Below are positions 44,174 through 53,799 of a stretch of 64,000 nucleotides of DNA, in pieces. The DNA is from Bin52 sp965213935 (GTDB lineage Bacteria > Pseudomonadota > Alphaproteobacteria > Thalassobaculales > Thalassobaculaceae): NCBI GenBank assembly GCA_965213935.1, contig CBDCAO010000012.1, positions 2,604,001 to 2,668,000 on the forward strand. Direction: 5' to 3'. Made by a program: the position numbers and the translations under genes. The notes under the pieces were generated by a model. That model saw only the letters and a program-made list of their open reading frames with translations. It made no database searches and was not told the origin of the DNA. Each line of letters begins with the position of its first letter. The first letter of the stretch is position 1.

Positions 44174-45345
44174 AGTCCCCGTTCCGCCAGGTTGCGCATC
44201 AGCGCGCCGGTGCCGAAGGTCCATGGCGCGATCGCCTCGCTGTGGTTCACGCGGTTGACGAGCGCGCCCAGCCGCGGCGTCGAGATCCGGACCACGTCAC
44301 CCACCTTGTGGGTAAACCCGCCTCCCGGCGTGTCCCGGTCCTGTGTCGGCGAGAACAGCGTGCCGGTCATCAGGCACACTCCGTCCGGATACTGGTGGTG
44401 CGCCCCGATGGTCTCGGCCACGAGCGCCAGCGGGTCGCGGCTGATCCGCGACATCGAGCTTGCGCCGTCGAGCACGAACCCGTCCGGACCGCTGACCCGC
44501 AACGCGAGTTCCGCCGATCGCACGTCGTCGATGCCGTAATCGTCATCGAAAAGCCGGATGAAGGGTCCGATCGCCGCCGAGGCGTTGTTGTCCTTCGCCT
44601 TGCCGAGCAACAGGGCACTGCGTCCCTCGACATCGCGAAGGTTGACGTCGTTACCGAGCGTCGCCCCCACGGTTTCTCCCCGGGCGTTGACCACCAGCAC
44701 GATTTCCGGTTCCGGGTTGTTCCACGAGGATGCGGAGTGAATGCCGATCTCGGCACAGGTGCCGACGGCCGACATCGGCTGCGCCTTGGTAAAGACCTCG
44801 GCGTCGGGACCGATTCCCACCTCCAGGTATTGCGACCACATGCCCCGCTCGATCAGCATGTCCTTGAGCCGCGCCGCCTCGGGAGAACCAGGGACCACGG
44901 CCCCGAGATCGACCCCGATCGCCTGTCGAAGTTCCGAGCGGATTCCGTCTGCCGCCGACGGGTCGCCCTTGGCCCGTTCCTCGATCACCCGTTCCAGCAT
45001 GCTCTCCGCGAAGGTGACGCCGCAGGCCTTCACCGCCTGCAGGTCGACCGGAGCGAGCAGGTACGGCGCCGTCGCGCCCACCGCCGGCAGGACGGAAACC
45101 GCGAGGATGTCGGCGAGGCTGCCGATGTCGTGGCCCCCGGCGCTCCTGACCCCGGCACAGGCCGACGGCCGGTTCATCAGTTCCGAGCAGGTGGGTGCGA
45201 AGCCGGTGATGTCGAAAACGCGGTCGTCGCGAACGGTAACGACCGCCGGGCCGCCCGGCGTGCCGGGAAGCCACGCCCGCCCGACCAGGACCGCGCAGTC
45301 GCGGTCCTCGGGCAGGATGTCGGCAACGGTCAGGTCAAGCGGCAT
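44167..45345 (-). CDS. Fumarylacetoacetate hydrolase-family protein (aldonate/keto-acid dehydratase type)
   Basis: 392 aa. The C-terminal FAH-like fold contains the metal site SWNNPEPEIVLVVNARGETV (E-x-E), LGNDVNLRDVEGRSALLLGK and GVCLMTGTLFSPTQDRDTPG. The longer N-terminal domain (VGRAWLPGTPGGPAVVTVRD) is typical of the 2-keto-3-deoxy-sugar-acid dehydratase branch. It lies six bases after the next-upstream FAH gene on the same strand, suggesting successive steps of one sugar-acid or aromatic pathway (inference). Confidence 0.83.
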   Translation of the reverse strand: MPLDLTVADILPEDRDCAVLVGRAWLPGTPGGPAVVTVRDDRVFDITGFAPTCSELMNRPSACAGVRSAGGHDIGSLADILAVSVLPAVGATAPYLLAPVDLQAVKACGVTFAESMLERVIEERAKGDPSAADGIRSELRQAIGVDLGAVVPGSPEAARLKDMLIERGMWSQYLEVGIGPDAEVFTKAQPMSAVGTCAEIGIHSASSWNNPEPEIVLVVNARGETVGATLGNDVNLRDVEGRSALLLGKAKDNNASAAIGPFIRLFDDDYGIDDVRSAELALRVSGPDGFVLDGASSMSRISRDPLALVAETIGAHHQYPDGVCLMTGTLFSPTQDRDTPGGGFTHKVGDVVRISTPRLGALVNRVNHSEAIAPWTFGTGALMRNLAERGLL

Positions 45346-45351
45346 CGCCGA

Positions 45352-46197
45352 TCAGTCGGCCACACATTTCTGGCGCTGTTCGCCGAGCCCCTCGATGGTG
45401 AGGTGCATCTCGTCACCGGGTTTCAGGAACACCGGTTCCGGCTTGATCCCGAGGCCGACACCCGGGGGCGTTCCGGTCGAGATCACGTCGCCCGGATGCA
45501 GGGTGAAGAACTGCGAGAGATAGTGCACAACGTGCCGGACACCGAAGATCATGGTGCTGGTGTTGCCGTCCTGGAACCGCGTGCCGTTGACGTCGAGCGT
45601 CATCTTCAGGTTCTGCGGATCCGGAATCTCGTCCGCGGTCACCAGCCACGGCCCGGTGGGGCCGAAGGTGTCGCAGCTCTTGCCCTTGGTCCACTGCCCG
45701 GCCCGCTCGGCCTGGAATTCCCGCTCGGAGACATCATTGCAGATGCAGTAGCCGGCCACGTGGTCAAGGGCGTCGGCCTCGGAAACGTACTTCGCCTCGG
45801 TACCGATGACCACGCCGAGCTCGACCTCCCAGTCGGTCTTGACCGACCCGCGCGGGATGCGAACGTCGTCGTTCGGGCCGCTGATCGCGGAATTCGCCTT
45901 CATGAAGATGATCGGCTCGGGCGGTGGCTTGGCACCGGTCTCGGCGGCATGGTCGGAATAGTTGAGCCCGATGCAGACCAGCTTGCCAATGTTGCCGACG
46001 CAGGGTCCGAGGCGGGTCGAAGCCGAGACTGCTGGAAGAGTGCCCGCATCGAGCGCCCTGAGCATGTCGATGCTTGCCGGACCCAGGGTCTGCGGAACGA
46101 TATCGTCGATCACGCCCGAGAGATCGCGGATCACGCCATCCCCGTCGAGCAGCCCGGGCTTCTCTTCGCCCGCCGGTCCGTGGCGCAGCAGTTTCAT
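45352..46197 (-). CDS. Fumarylacetoacetate hydrolase-family protein (acylpyruvate/ureidoglycolate type)
   Basis: 281 aa. Metal-binding and catalytic blocks: VCIGLNYSDHAAETGAKPPP, PIIFMKANSAISGPNDDV, DWEVELGVVIG, YCICNDVSEREFQ, FGPTGPWLV and HPGDVISTGTPPGVGLG. Matches the group holding 2,4-diketo-3-deoxy-L-fuconate hydrolase and ureidoglycolate lyase. Upstream partner of the second FAH gene. Confidence 0.88.
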   Translation of the reverse strand: MKLLRHGPAGEEKPGLLDGDGVIRDLSGVIDDIVPQTLGPASIDMLRALDAGTLPAVSASTRLGPCVGNIGKLVCIGLNYSDHAAETGAKPPPEPIIFMKANSAISGPNDDVRIPRGSVKTDWEVELGVVIGTEAKYVSEADALDHVAGYCICNDVSEREFQAERAGQWTKGKSCDTFGPTGPWLVTADEIPDPQNLKMTLDVNGTRFQDGNTSTMIFGVRHVVHYLSQFFTLHPGDVISTGTPPGVGLGIKPEPVFLKPGDEMHLTIEGLGEQRQKCVAD

Positions 46198-46298
46198 CCC
46201 CTATCCCTCCCGTCCGACGTCCGGCCGGCATCACCGGCCCGGACCTGTTTCTGTGTGAGTGCGAATGCGCCGGAGCATCCGTCCGGCACCGGACCCTG

Positions 46299-46787
46299 TC
46301 AAGCGGACGGACCGTCGCCGCCCGCCCCCTGTGCGCCGTCGATCCGGGGACCGAAACTGAGCGGCGGCGTTCCCGGATAGAGCGAGAAGTGGGTGTGGAT
46401 GCACGACCAGGCCGCGCCGGGACCAGGCCGCGACAGGATTGCGGTGGTGCGCCCGGGCCGGTGGAAACTGCCGCCATCCTCATGGTAGCCCACCGAGGTC
46501 CAGGTGGCGGCGAGGAACGCAAGCAGGCGGTCCGGAGAAAAGCCGACGTGCATGGCGTCGAAGTCCCAGGCGAACCGGTCAATCCTGCCCCAGACATTGC
46601 GCCACTGGCCCTGTTCCAGCGCGTCGAGCCCGCTCACCACGTCCCGGTGGGTCCCGAAGGAAATCACCTGCTCGTCGAACAGCACCCGCGCCGCCTCGTA
46701 ATCGGCGGCTCGCACACAGGGTTGCCAGCGTGCGAGCCAGTCCTTGACCGATTGCACGTCGTCCGCGTCGCCCCCTGACACCGCCAC
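46299..46787 (-). CDS. NTF2-like (SnoaL/DUF4440-type) protein
   Basis: 162 aa, alpha+beta cone fold: VKDWLARWQPCVRAADYEAA, LFDEQVISFGTHRDVVSGLD, RLLAFLAATWTSVGYHEDG and a C-terminal strand WSCIHTHFSLYP. Binding pocket family with varied isomerase or dehydratase roles; the exact job is unknown. I choose GTG 46787, four bases after GGAG and overlapping the end of the upstream gene; GTG 46781 is possible. Confidence 0.7.
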   Translation of the reverse strand: MAVSGGDADDVQSVKDWLARWQPCVRAADYEAARVLFDEQVISFGTHRDVVSGLDALEQGQWRNVWGRIDRFAWDFDAMHVGFSPDRLLAFLAATWTSVGYHEDGGSFHRPGRTTAILSRPGPGAAWSCIHTHFSLYPGTPPLSFGPRIDGAQGAGGDGPSA

Positions 46788-46788
46788 C

Positions 46789-47634
46789 CTACTCCGCCGC
46801 CGCCAGGTCGGCGCCAGCGCGGGGCTGCAGCTCGCGCGCCTTCTCCTCCAGTGCCGGGAGGATGGCGCGAACCAGTTCCGGATCGAGATCCCGGGCAATG
46901 TCGGGATAGCCGGATGCCTCGATCATGGCGCCGAGCTTGCCCGCCTTCAGCACGTCGAGCGTCCACTCCAGCGTATCCGGAACCACGGTCTTGTCCCAGT
47001 AGTAGCGAAGGTTCTTGTTGCGCGGACCGTAGTGGTAGTGCGGCTCGAGCCGGAAGCAGTCGAAGGCGATGATCTCGGTTTCCTCGGCATATTCGTGCTC
47101 CGGCCCGCCACAGACATCGGACAGGACGTGGATCGCGAGACCGCCATCCTGGCCCAGCACCCGTTTCTCGAGCCCGAAACGGATGTTTCCGGCCTCGATG
47201 ATGTGGTCACCCCTGTTGTGCTTGACCAGCCTGATCGCGCTGCGGAACAGGTGCCGTGCCACCCGCTCGACCTCGTCGGCCGCCCCCGCCATCACCGCGC
47301 TGTCAAGCGAGGCCGCGATTCCGGGATAGCCGGCCGCCGCCAGCATCTCGGGCAGGCGCTCGCGAATCTGCCGTGCCGACCAGCCGATCGGGTTTCCGTC
47401 GGTCACCGGATCGATCTGGCAGATCCGGGCCTTGCCCTCCGGCGCATAGGTATAACTGCGTTCGGCATGCATGCAGGTGAACTGCAGCAGGCTGGTCTCG
47501 CGCCCGTCCACATCCCCGCGCACCTCGATGAGGACACCCTGGTCGGCATGGTGATCGATGTTGGCATCCCACTGCTCGTGCCAGACGGCAAGAAACACCG
47601 CTCCCGCCTCGATCCTGTTGTAGTTGGAACGCAT
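46789..47634 (-). CDS. Conserved protein of unknown function
   Basis: 281 aa, no signal peptide, acidic, not assigned to a characterised family by eye. It has an N-terminal beta-rich part (AGAVFLAVWHEQWDANIDHH, TCMHAERSYTYAPEGKARIC) and a later H-rich strand FRLEPHYHYGPRNKNLRYYW that could bind metal or substrate. Directly upstream of the NTF2-like gene with which it is likely cotranscribed. Homologues of this length occur in alphaproteobacterial catabolic clusters as far as I recall; no function is inferred. Confidence 0.75.
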   Translation of the reverse strand: MRSNYNRIEAGAVFLAVWHEQWDANIDHHADQGVLIEVRGDVDGRETSLLQFTCMHAERSYTYAPEGKARICQIDPVTDGNPIGWSARQIRERLPEMLAAAGYPGIAASLDSAVMAGAADEVERVARHLFRSAIRLVKHNRGDHIIEAGNIRFGLEKRVLGQDGGLAIHVLSDVCGGPEHEYAEETEIIAFDCFRLEPHYHYGPRNKNLRYYWDKTVVPDTLEWTLDVLKAGKLGAMIEASGYPDIARDLDPELVRAILPALEEKARELQPRAGADLAAAE

Positions 47635-47737
47635 GTTGGCCTCCCTCGCCCGGTCCGTGACAGCGCGACACGATACCAGCCCGACCGTGGCGGGAACAGA
47701 CGCCGGATGCGACGGGGTCGGGACGGTCGTGAAGGAA

Positions 47738-47813
<76 letters not shown>

Positions 47814-47907
47814 ATCGCGCGGCGACGGTAGGCAGCGCGACTCCGTGTCCATTACCGGGCACCCCTGCGCGTGTCAACCGACCCCCGGGGCGGGCGATCC
47901 GTCGTGC

Positions 47908-49404
47908 TCAGGAACGAGCGGCCTTCCGGCGCCGGAACCAGCCGACGATATAGGGCTGCATGATGCCGAGGACCGCAAGCACCAGGAACAGCGCCGCCAG
48001 CGGCTGCATCCCGATTTCCCACCATGCGCCGTCGAACATCTTGAGCGAGTTCTGCAGGTTGGTCTCGACCATTTCACCGAGGATGAGACCGATCGCAACC
48101 GGTGCGACCGCGAAGCCGAAACGGCGGAAAAGGTAGCCGATGACACCGAAGACGAGTGCGACGTAGACATCGAGCATCGACTGCGCAAGCGCGTAGGAAC
48201 CGAGAACGCTGAATGCGAAGACGACAGGCCACAGGATGTTACGCGGCACCAGGGTGACACGGGCGAACAGCTTGGCCGCGAACAGGCCAAGGACGAAGAA
48301 CAGCACGTTGGCGACAAACATGGTGCCGAAGATGGCGTAGACCTTGTCGAGCTGCTCGGTGAACAGGTGCGGGCCCGGACGCAGTCCGTGCACCATCAGC
48401 CCGACGAGGATCACCGCCGTGGTGCCGCTGCCGGGAATGCCCAGGACCAGCGTCGGCACCATTGCGCCGCCGGTTGCCGCGTTGTTGGCCGTTTCCGCCC
48501 CGGCGATGCCCTCGACCGCCCCCTTGCCGAACTCTTCGGGCGTACGCGACCAGCGCTTTGCTTCCGCGTAGCCGATCATCGAGGCCACCGTGGCGCCTTC
48601 TGCCGGCAGGATGCCGATGAACGTCCCGATGCCGCAGGAACGCAGCACCGTGCGCCAGATCTTCCTGTAGTCGGCCATGCTCGGCAGCTGCACCGCCTTC
48701 ATCGCGATGTGTTCCATCGCAAGCTTCAGCGTCGTCGATTGCACCAGGAGCTCGCTGATCGCGAACAGGCCCACCAGGACCGGGATGAAGTTCAGCCCCT
48801 CGTAGAGCTCGTAGTTCCCGAACATGAACCGTTCGACACCGGTGCTGGCATCCGCCCCGATGGTGGCGAGCCAGACGCCGAACAGGCCTCCCATCAGGTT
48901 CTTGACCGCCCCGCCCTCCGATATCGAGGCCAGCATCGAGAGGCCGAAGACGGTGAGCGCGAAGTACTCCGGCGGCCGGAACTCGTAGGCCACCCTGGCC
49001 AGCAGCGGAGCGGCGATCGAGAGCACGATCACCGAGAAGATGCCGCCAATGGTACTGGCGACCACTGCAATGCCGAGTGCGCGGCCGGCCTCGCCGCGCT
49101 GAGCGAGCGGGAAGCCGTCGAGGCAGGTCGCTGCAGCCGCGGAGGTTCCCGGGGTATTGATCAGGATGGCGGTAATCGCACCGGCAAAGGTCGCGGAGAC
49201 GTAGATGGTGGTCAGCACCGCGATCGCCGGCACCGGGTCCATGGTCAGGGTGAACGGCAGCAGCAGCGCCGCCCCCGTGGTCGCGCCGAGACCCGGCAGC
49301 GCGCCGAGCACCACCCCTCCCACTGTGGTGATCAGGATCAGCCCCATCAGGTAAGGGTCGCTCAGGACGGAGAACATCGAGATCAGCGCATCGGCAAGCA
49401 TCAC
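47908..49404 (-). CDS. tctA: Tripartite tricarboxylate transporter, large permease TctA
   Basis: 498 aa, about 11-12 transmembrane helices, TctA family: TTVGGVVLGALPGLGATTGA near the N-terminus, TPGTSAAAATCLDGFPLAQR and VLGIPGSGTTAVILVGLMVH. Large membrane subunit of the TTT system that imports carboxylates with the periplasmic TctC receptor. Third gene of a tctC-tctB-tctA unit; the TctB stop is 10 bases before its start. Confidence 0.94.
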   Translation of the reverse strand: MMLADALISMFSVLSDPYLMGLILITTVGGVVLGALPGLGATTGAALLLPFTLTMDPVPAIAVLTTIYVSATFAGAITAILINTPGTSAAAATCLDGFPLAQRGEAGRALGIAVVASTIGGIFSVIVLSIAAPLLARVAYEFRPPEYFALTVFGLSMLASISEGGAVKNLMGGLFGVWLATIGADASTGVERFMFGNYELYEGLNFIPVLVGLFAISELLVQSTTLKLAMEHIAMKAVQLPSMADYRKIWRTVLRSCGIGTFIGILPAEGATVASMIGYAEAKRWSRTPEEFGKGAVEGIAGAETANNAATGGAMVPTLVLGIPGSGTTAVILVGLMVHGLRPGPHLFTEQLDKVYAIFGTMFVANVLFFVLGLFAAKLFARVTLVPRNILWPVVFAFSVLGSYALAQSMLDVYVALVFGVIGYLFRRFGFAVAPVAIGLILGEMVETNLQNSLKMFDGAWWEIGMQPLAALFLVLAVLGIMQPYIVGWFRRRKAARS

Positions 49405-49414
49405 CCAGCCCGTT

Positions 49415-49924
49415 CTAACCGTAGTAGATGTTCGTCAGGACCCCTCGCGGGAAACGGACTTCCAGCACGAGATCGAAACTGAAGAAGATGGCGCAGGTGG
49501 TGATCACCGCGGCCAGTCCCGCGACCCACAGGCGCGTCTCGCCCCACAGCCTGCACATGCAGAAGAGCACGGCCGGCAGGGCCAGCATCATGTCGACATG
49601 TTCGGCGAGGATGTAGAAGACACCCATCAGCACGACGCTGAACCAGGTGACCTTCGGTTCGAGTTCCAGCCGCTTCGGGGGGGTCCTGGTGATCTGCAGA
49701 ATCAGGGCGATGTTGAGCAGCCCCATCACCACCATCAGGAAGATGGGGAATACCCGCGGCTGCATCGAGTCCCCGACGATGATCTCCGGCACTTCTTCGA
49801 AGGTCATGCTCAGGTGGATCACCGCGGCACAGAACACGAAGACCGTGACGGGAAGACCCAGGTCGAACCAGTGAAGCCGGCCGGGCGGCTGCGCCCGGCC
49901 GGTCACGTCATCGGGATTCACCAC
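49415..49924 (-). CDS. tctB: Tripartite tricarboxylate transporter, small permease TctB
   Basis: 169 aa with four hydrophobic helices (DLGLPVTVFVFCAAVIHLS, FPIFLMVVMGLLNIALILQI, VTWFSVVLMGVFYILAEHVD, LWVAGLAAVITTCAIFFSFD). Size and position between the receptor and large permease identify TctB, whose sequence is otherwise poorly conserved. Confidence 0.9.
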   Translation of the reverse strand: MVNPDDVTGRAQPPGRLHWFDLGLPVTVFVFCAAVIHLSMTFEEVPEIIVGDSMQPRVFPIFLMVVMGLLNIALILQITRTPPKRLELEPKVTWFSVVLMGVFYILAEHVDMMLALPAVLFCMCRLWGETRLWVAGLAAVITTCAIFFSFDLVLEVRFPRGVLTNIYYG

Positions 49925-49952
49925 TCCGGATCCGGCGAACCGGTCCGGACCG

Positions 49953-50948
49953 TCACTTCACCAGGCCCATTTCCTTTGCCGCCGGGATCAGGTCCTGCAG
50001 CAGCTGCCTGATCTGGGCACCCCACTCGTCGGAGCCGAGCACCGAGGTGTTGTCCAGACCGGACGTGGTCAGATACGCCTGATAGATGCTGTGGCCCATG
50101 GCCTTCAGCATGCCCTTCTCGAGCACTTCCGCCTTGGCGTCGTCGGCACCGGCGTGGGTGACGAACCCGCGCACCGTGGCGAAGACGACGTCGACACCCA
50201 TCTCACGGGCGGTCTTGACGTCGGGGATCGGCTTCATCCGCTCGGTGTGCAGGACCACCATCGGGCAGATGTCGCCCGCCTCGATCTGGGCGGATGCCTC
50301 GGAAAGATTGAGCACGCCGACATCGATCGAGCCGGCGACCAGCTGGGTGGCGAGTTCCCCGCCGCCCTTGAACGGAACGATGGTCGGCTGCACCGCGCCG
50401 GCCCGCTTGGCGAAGACGAAGGCGGTGATGTGGTCAAGACCACCGATGTTCGTGGTCCCGAACTTGAGCTTGGTCTCGCGCACGCCGGCCAGGAACTCGT
50501 CGGAGCTCTTGTAGGGCGAGGTCTTGCAGTTGACCATCAGGACCTGCGGGTCGTTGGTGCCGCGTGCAATCGGTCGCATGTCCTCGACCTTCAGATCCGA
50601 CTTGCCAAGCGCCATGGTGAGCGCGTGACCGTTGGTGAAGGTCATGATCGTGTAGCCGTCGGCGGGCCGGCTCTGAAAGTACGACATCGCGAGCGCACCG
50701 TTGCCGCCGCGCTTGTTGACCACCACCATGTCGGTCTTCAGCGTGCGCCGCGCGCGCAGCATCATCATGCGCGAGTTCACGTCGGTGCCACCGCCGGCAC
50801 CGGCGTGGGTCACGACCTCGATGGTCTTGGACGGGTAGTCGTCGGCGACAGCATGGTTCGCCGCCAGCCCCAGGGCGGCAACGGCCAGCGCCGAAACCCC
50901 GGCCATGACCAGGCGGCCGGTTGTTCGGCCAGTCTTCCGTTCTTGCAT
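49953..50948 (-). CDS. tctC: Tripartite tricarboxylate transporter solute receptor TctC/Bug
   Basis: 331 aa periplasmic binding protein. The signal peptide LVMAGVSALAVAALGLAANH is cut before DDYPSKTIEVVTHAGAGGG, and the Bug-family beta-strand motif continues with TDVNSRMM. Internal GGNGALAMSYFQSRPADGYT and FGTTNIGGLDHITAFVF fit the family. First gene of the transporter operon; ligand unknown, likely a carboxylate. Confidence 0.93.
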   Translation of the reverse strand: MQERKTGRTTGRLVMAGVSALAVAALGLAANHAVADDYPSKTIEVVTHAGAGGGTDVNSRMMMLRARRTLKTDMVVVNKRGGNGALAMSYFQSRPADGYTIMTFTNGHALTMALGKSDLKVEDMRPIARGTNDPQVLMVNCKTSPYKSSDEFLAGVRETKLKFGTTNIGGLDHITAFVFAKRAGAVQPTIVPFKGGGELATQLVAGSIDVGVLNLSEASAQIEAGDICPMVVLHTERMKPIPDVKTAREMGVDVVFATVRGFVTHAGADDAKAEVLEKGMLKAMGHSIYQAYLTTSGLDNTSVLGSDEWGAQIRQLLQDLIPAAKEMGLVK

Positions 50949-51191
50949 GTCAGTCCTCTCTGTTCACGTTGTCACCGCCGCAGCGGCTCCGGCCGGACGC
51001 AAGAGCGTCCGGCCGGCAGTCTAGTCGGCAGGCGGACAGTGGCAAGCGCGCAGATACCCCGACCCTGTCCCGGCTGCCAGAACAGGGTCGACAGCGCACG
51101 CCTCTTCATGGATGTTCCGCAGGCTCGCGGTCACCGTCCGGGTCGGGCGGCCGCCTGCCGGACGTGGTCTGATCCTGTTTCGGGGCTGCCG

Positions 51192-52538
51192 ATGGACACG
51201 CATCAGAAAGCCGAGTTGCTGAACGACCTGATCGGCAAGGCCCGCAGGGCGGGCGCCGACGCCGCCGACGCGGTCTTCGCCGAATTCCGGTCGCTGTCCG
51301 CCCACCAGCGCCTCGGCCAGCCGGAGGCGGTGGAGCGGTCGGAGGGCGGTGACCTCGGCCTGCGGGTGATGGTCGGGCACAGGCAGGCGGTGGTCTCCTC
51401 GACCGATCTGTCGGCCCCGGCACTTGAGGAACTGGTCGAACGCTGCGTCGGCATGGCCCGGGCGGTCCCGGAGGATCCCTGGGCCGGACTTGCCGATCCC
51501 GACCAGCTCGCCGGTGAACTGGTCGAGATCGACAGCGTCGACCCCGTCGAACCCGCACCCGACGACCTGGTCCAGCGGGCGGCCGAAGCCGAGGAGGCCG
51601 CGATGGCGGTTGCCGGCGTGACCAATTCGGAAGGGGGCGAGGCCGACTGGTCGCTGTCGCGATACCTGCTTGCGGCCAGCAACGGGTTCCTCGGAGAGTT
51701 CTCGCAGTCCAGTCACGGTGTGAGCGCGGTGGTGCTCGCCGGCGACGGGCAGGACAGGGAACGCGATTACGAGTTTTCCGCCGCCACCCACCTCGCCGAC
51801 CTCGCCGACCCCGCCGAGGTCGGCCGGCGGGCCGGCGAACGGGCTGTACGCCGGCTCAACCCGCGCCGGCCGGCCAGCGCCGCCGTCCCTGTTGTCTACG
51901 ATCCACGGGTGTCATCCAGCCTGGTCCGTCACCTTGCCTCGGCGATCAACGGCACGGCGGTCGCGCGCAGGACCAGTTTCCTCCAGGACGCGTTGGGCCG
52001 GCAGATCTTCGCCCCCGGCATCACCATCACCGACGATCCGCACCGACAGCGGGGACTGGCGTCGCGGCCGTTCGATGGCGAGGGGCTGGCGACATGCCGG
52101 CGCAATCTGGTCGAGGACGGCCATCTGCGCTCGTGGGTCCTTGATCTCGCCTCGGCGCGACAGCTTGGTCTGGAGAGCACCGGGAGCGCCAGCCGCTCGT
52201 CCGGGGGCACACCGCACCCGGGAGTGACCAATCTGCACCTGGCCGCGGGCAGCGTGGGGCCCGACGAGCTGATCGCGGATGTCGATGACGGACTCTATGT
52301 CACCGAGCTCATGGGCAGCAGCGTCAACATGGTGACAGGGGACTACAGCCGCGGTGCCGGTGGTTTCTGGATCGAGAATGGCCGTATCGCCTGGCCGGTC
52401 AGCGATGTGACGGTCGCCGGCAATCTGCTCGACATGTTTGCGCAACTGGTACCGGCAAACGACCTGGAGTTCCGCACCAGCGTCAACGCCCCGACGCTCA
52501 GGATCGACGGCATGACCGTGGCGGGTCCCGGCGGCTGA
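51192..52538 (+). CDS. pmbA: PmbA/TldD-family metalloprotease component
   Basis: 448 aa. PmbA (TldE) pairs with TldD to form a protease acting on peptide modifiers and antitoxins. Motifs: GGDLGLRVMVGHRQAVVSST, SAINGTAVARRTSFLQDALG, the C-terminal VTELMGSSVNMVTGDYSRGA and GGFWIENG. The TldD metal motif HExxxH is absent, as expected for the PmbA partner. ATG 51192 begins MDTHQKAELLNDLIGKARRA; the open frame extends leftwards antisense to tctC and is not coding. No tldD is adjacent. Confidence 0.92.
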   Translation: MDTHQKAELLNDLIGKARRAGADAADAVFAEFRSLSAHQRLGQPEAVERSEGGDLGLRVMVGHRQAVVSSTDLSAPALEELVERCVGMARAVPEDPWAGLADPDQLAGELVEIDSVDPVEPAPDDLVQRAAEAEEAAMAVAGVTNSEGGEADWSLSRYLLAASNGFLGEFSQSSHGVSAVVLAGDGQDRERDYEFSAATHLADLADPAEVGRRAGERAVRRLNPRRPASAAVPVVYDPRVSSSLVRHLASAINGTAVARRTSFLQDALGRQIFAPGITITDDPHRQRGLASRPFDGEGLATCRRNLVEDGHLRSWVLDLASARQLGLESTGSASRSSGGTPHPGVTNLHLAAGSVGPDELIADVDDGLYVTELMGSSVNMVTGDYSRGAGGFWIENGRIAWPVSDVTVAGNLLDMFAQLVPANDLEFRTSVNAPTLRIDGMTVAGPGG

Positions 52539-52548
52539 CCGGCGCGAC

Positions 52549-53541
52549 TCAGACGCCGCGGTATCCGCGGTACCAGTCCACGAACTCCGGAACACCGGTC
52601 TCGATCGGGATCGCCGGGACGAAGCCGAGGTCGGCAGTGCTCAGCGAGATGTCGGCCCAGGTCTCGAGCACGTCGCCGGGCTGAAGCGGGTGCCCTTCGA
52701 TGATCGCGGCGCGCCCGCATGCCTGCTCGATCACCCGGACATAGTCGGTGAGAGAAATCGGCCTGTCGTTGCCGAGATTGTAGATCCGGTGGGGCGCATC
52801 GGCCTCGCCGTGCCGTGGGGGCCGGTCGAGCGCGGCCACCACGCCGCGCACAATGTCGGCGATGTGGGTGAAGTCCCGCTTCATCCTGCCGTGGTTAAAC
52901 AGGCGGATCGGCTCTCCGGCGAGGATACGGGAGGTGAAGATCCACGGTGACATGTCCGGCCGGCCCCATGGCCCGTAGACGGTGAAGAACCGGAGCCCGG
53001 TGGCCGGGATCCGGTAGAGGTGGGCGTAGGACTGCGCCATGACCTCGCAGGACTTCTTGGTCGCACCGTACAGCGAGACCGGGTGATCGGTCCGCTGGCC
53101 AGGTGCACAGGGCATGACGGGGCCGGCGCCGTATACGGACGAGGAACTGGCGTAGACGAGGCCGCGGCAGCCCCCGTGCCGGTCCTGCAGCCGGCGGCAG
53201 ACCTCCAGCACGACCAGCTGGCCGGCGAGGTTCGCCTGCAGGTAGTCGAACGGTCGTTCGATCGAGTGCCGCACCCCGGGCTGGGCGGCGAGGTGAACGA
53301 CCCGGTCCAGGTCCGCATTCGAATCCAACAGCCCGAACAGCGCCGCCCGGTCGGACACGTCACATTCGTGAAACTCGAACCCTGTCATGCCGGAAATGGT
53401 GGCGAGCCGGTCACGCTTGAGCGACGGATCGTAGTAGTCGTTGACCGAGTCGACACCGACCACCTGCTCGCCCCGGTCAAGCAGGGAGCGCGCGACATGC
53501 ATGCCGATGAACCCGGCGACACCGGTCAGCAGTATGGACAT
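52549..53541 (-). CDS. NAD-dependent nucleotide-sugar epimerase (UDP-glucuronate 4-epimerase-like)
   Basis: 330 aa extended SDR. NAD-binding ILLTGVAGFIGMHVARSLLD, substrate site HLAAQPGVRHSIERPFDYLQ, catalytic S in YASSSSVYGAG and Y-x3-K in SLYGATKKSCEVMA. The RHS-type loop and FFTVYGPWGRPDMSPWIFTS are typical of UDP-GlcA 4-epimerases. Probably provides UDP-galacturonate for surface polysaccharide. Convergent with pmbA (10-bp gap); divergent from the oxidoreductase. Confidence 0.88.
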   Translation of the reverse strand: MSILLTGVAGFIGMHVARSLLDRGEQVVGVDSVNDYYDPSLKRDRLATISGMTGFEFHECDVSDRAALFGLLDSNADLDRVVHLAAQPGVRHSIERPFDYLQANLAGQLVVLEVCRRLQDRHGGCRGLVYASSSSVYGAGPVMPCAPGQRTDHPVSLYGATKKSCEVMAQSYAHLYRIPATGLRFFTVYGPWGRPDMSPWIFTSRILAGEPIRLFNHGRMKRDFTHIADIVRGVVAALDRPPRHGEADAPHRIYNLGNDRPISLTDYVRVIEQACGRAAIIEGHPLQPGDVLETWADISLSTADLGFVPAIPIETGVPEFVDWYRGYRGV

Positions 53542-53799
53542 GCATCACTCCGCAGCGGCTCACCGTGACCGGATAGGCCGGACGCCCGGCAATGTCAAAA
53601 CCGTCCGCCGCACAGGCACTCCCGTGCCAGTCGCCTCCGACAGGGCGGTTGCGAACCCTGTCCCGTGCGCGCCGGGCACGATCATGACGCCAGGAGACAG
53701 GGCGGCGCGGAACCGGCCCGACAGGCCGGTACTGCGCGTTGCCACAAAACCGGCATAATTCTATGCTGCCCGCAGGGCCGCGGGCAGGGAGAACTCGCT

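Noticed and set aside
44242..46380. Plus-strand frame of 712 codons opposite the two FAH genes
   Set aside because: Both FAH genes are well supported on the minus strand; this is their shadow.
47845..49482. Plus-strand frame of 545 codons opposite tctA
   Set aside because: Mirror of a membrane-protein gene; rich in D, H, R and Q with no fold-like pattern.
50091..51191. Upstream extension of pmbA to an 815-codon frame
   Set aside because: Antisense to tctC; the PmbA N-terminus begins at 51192.
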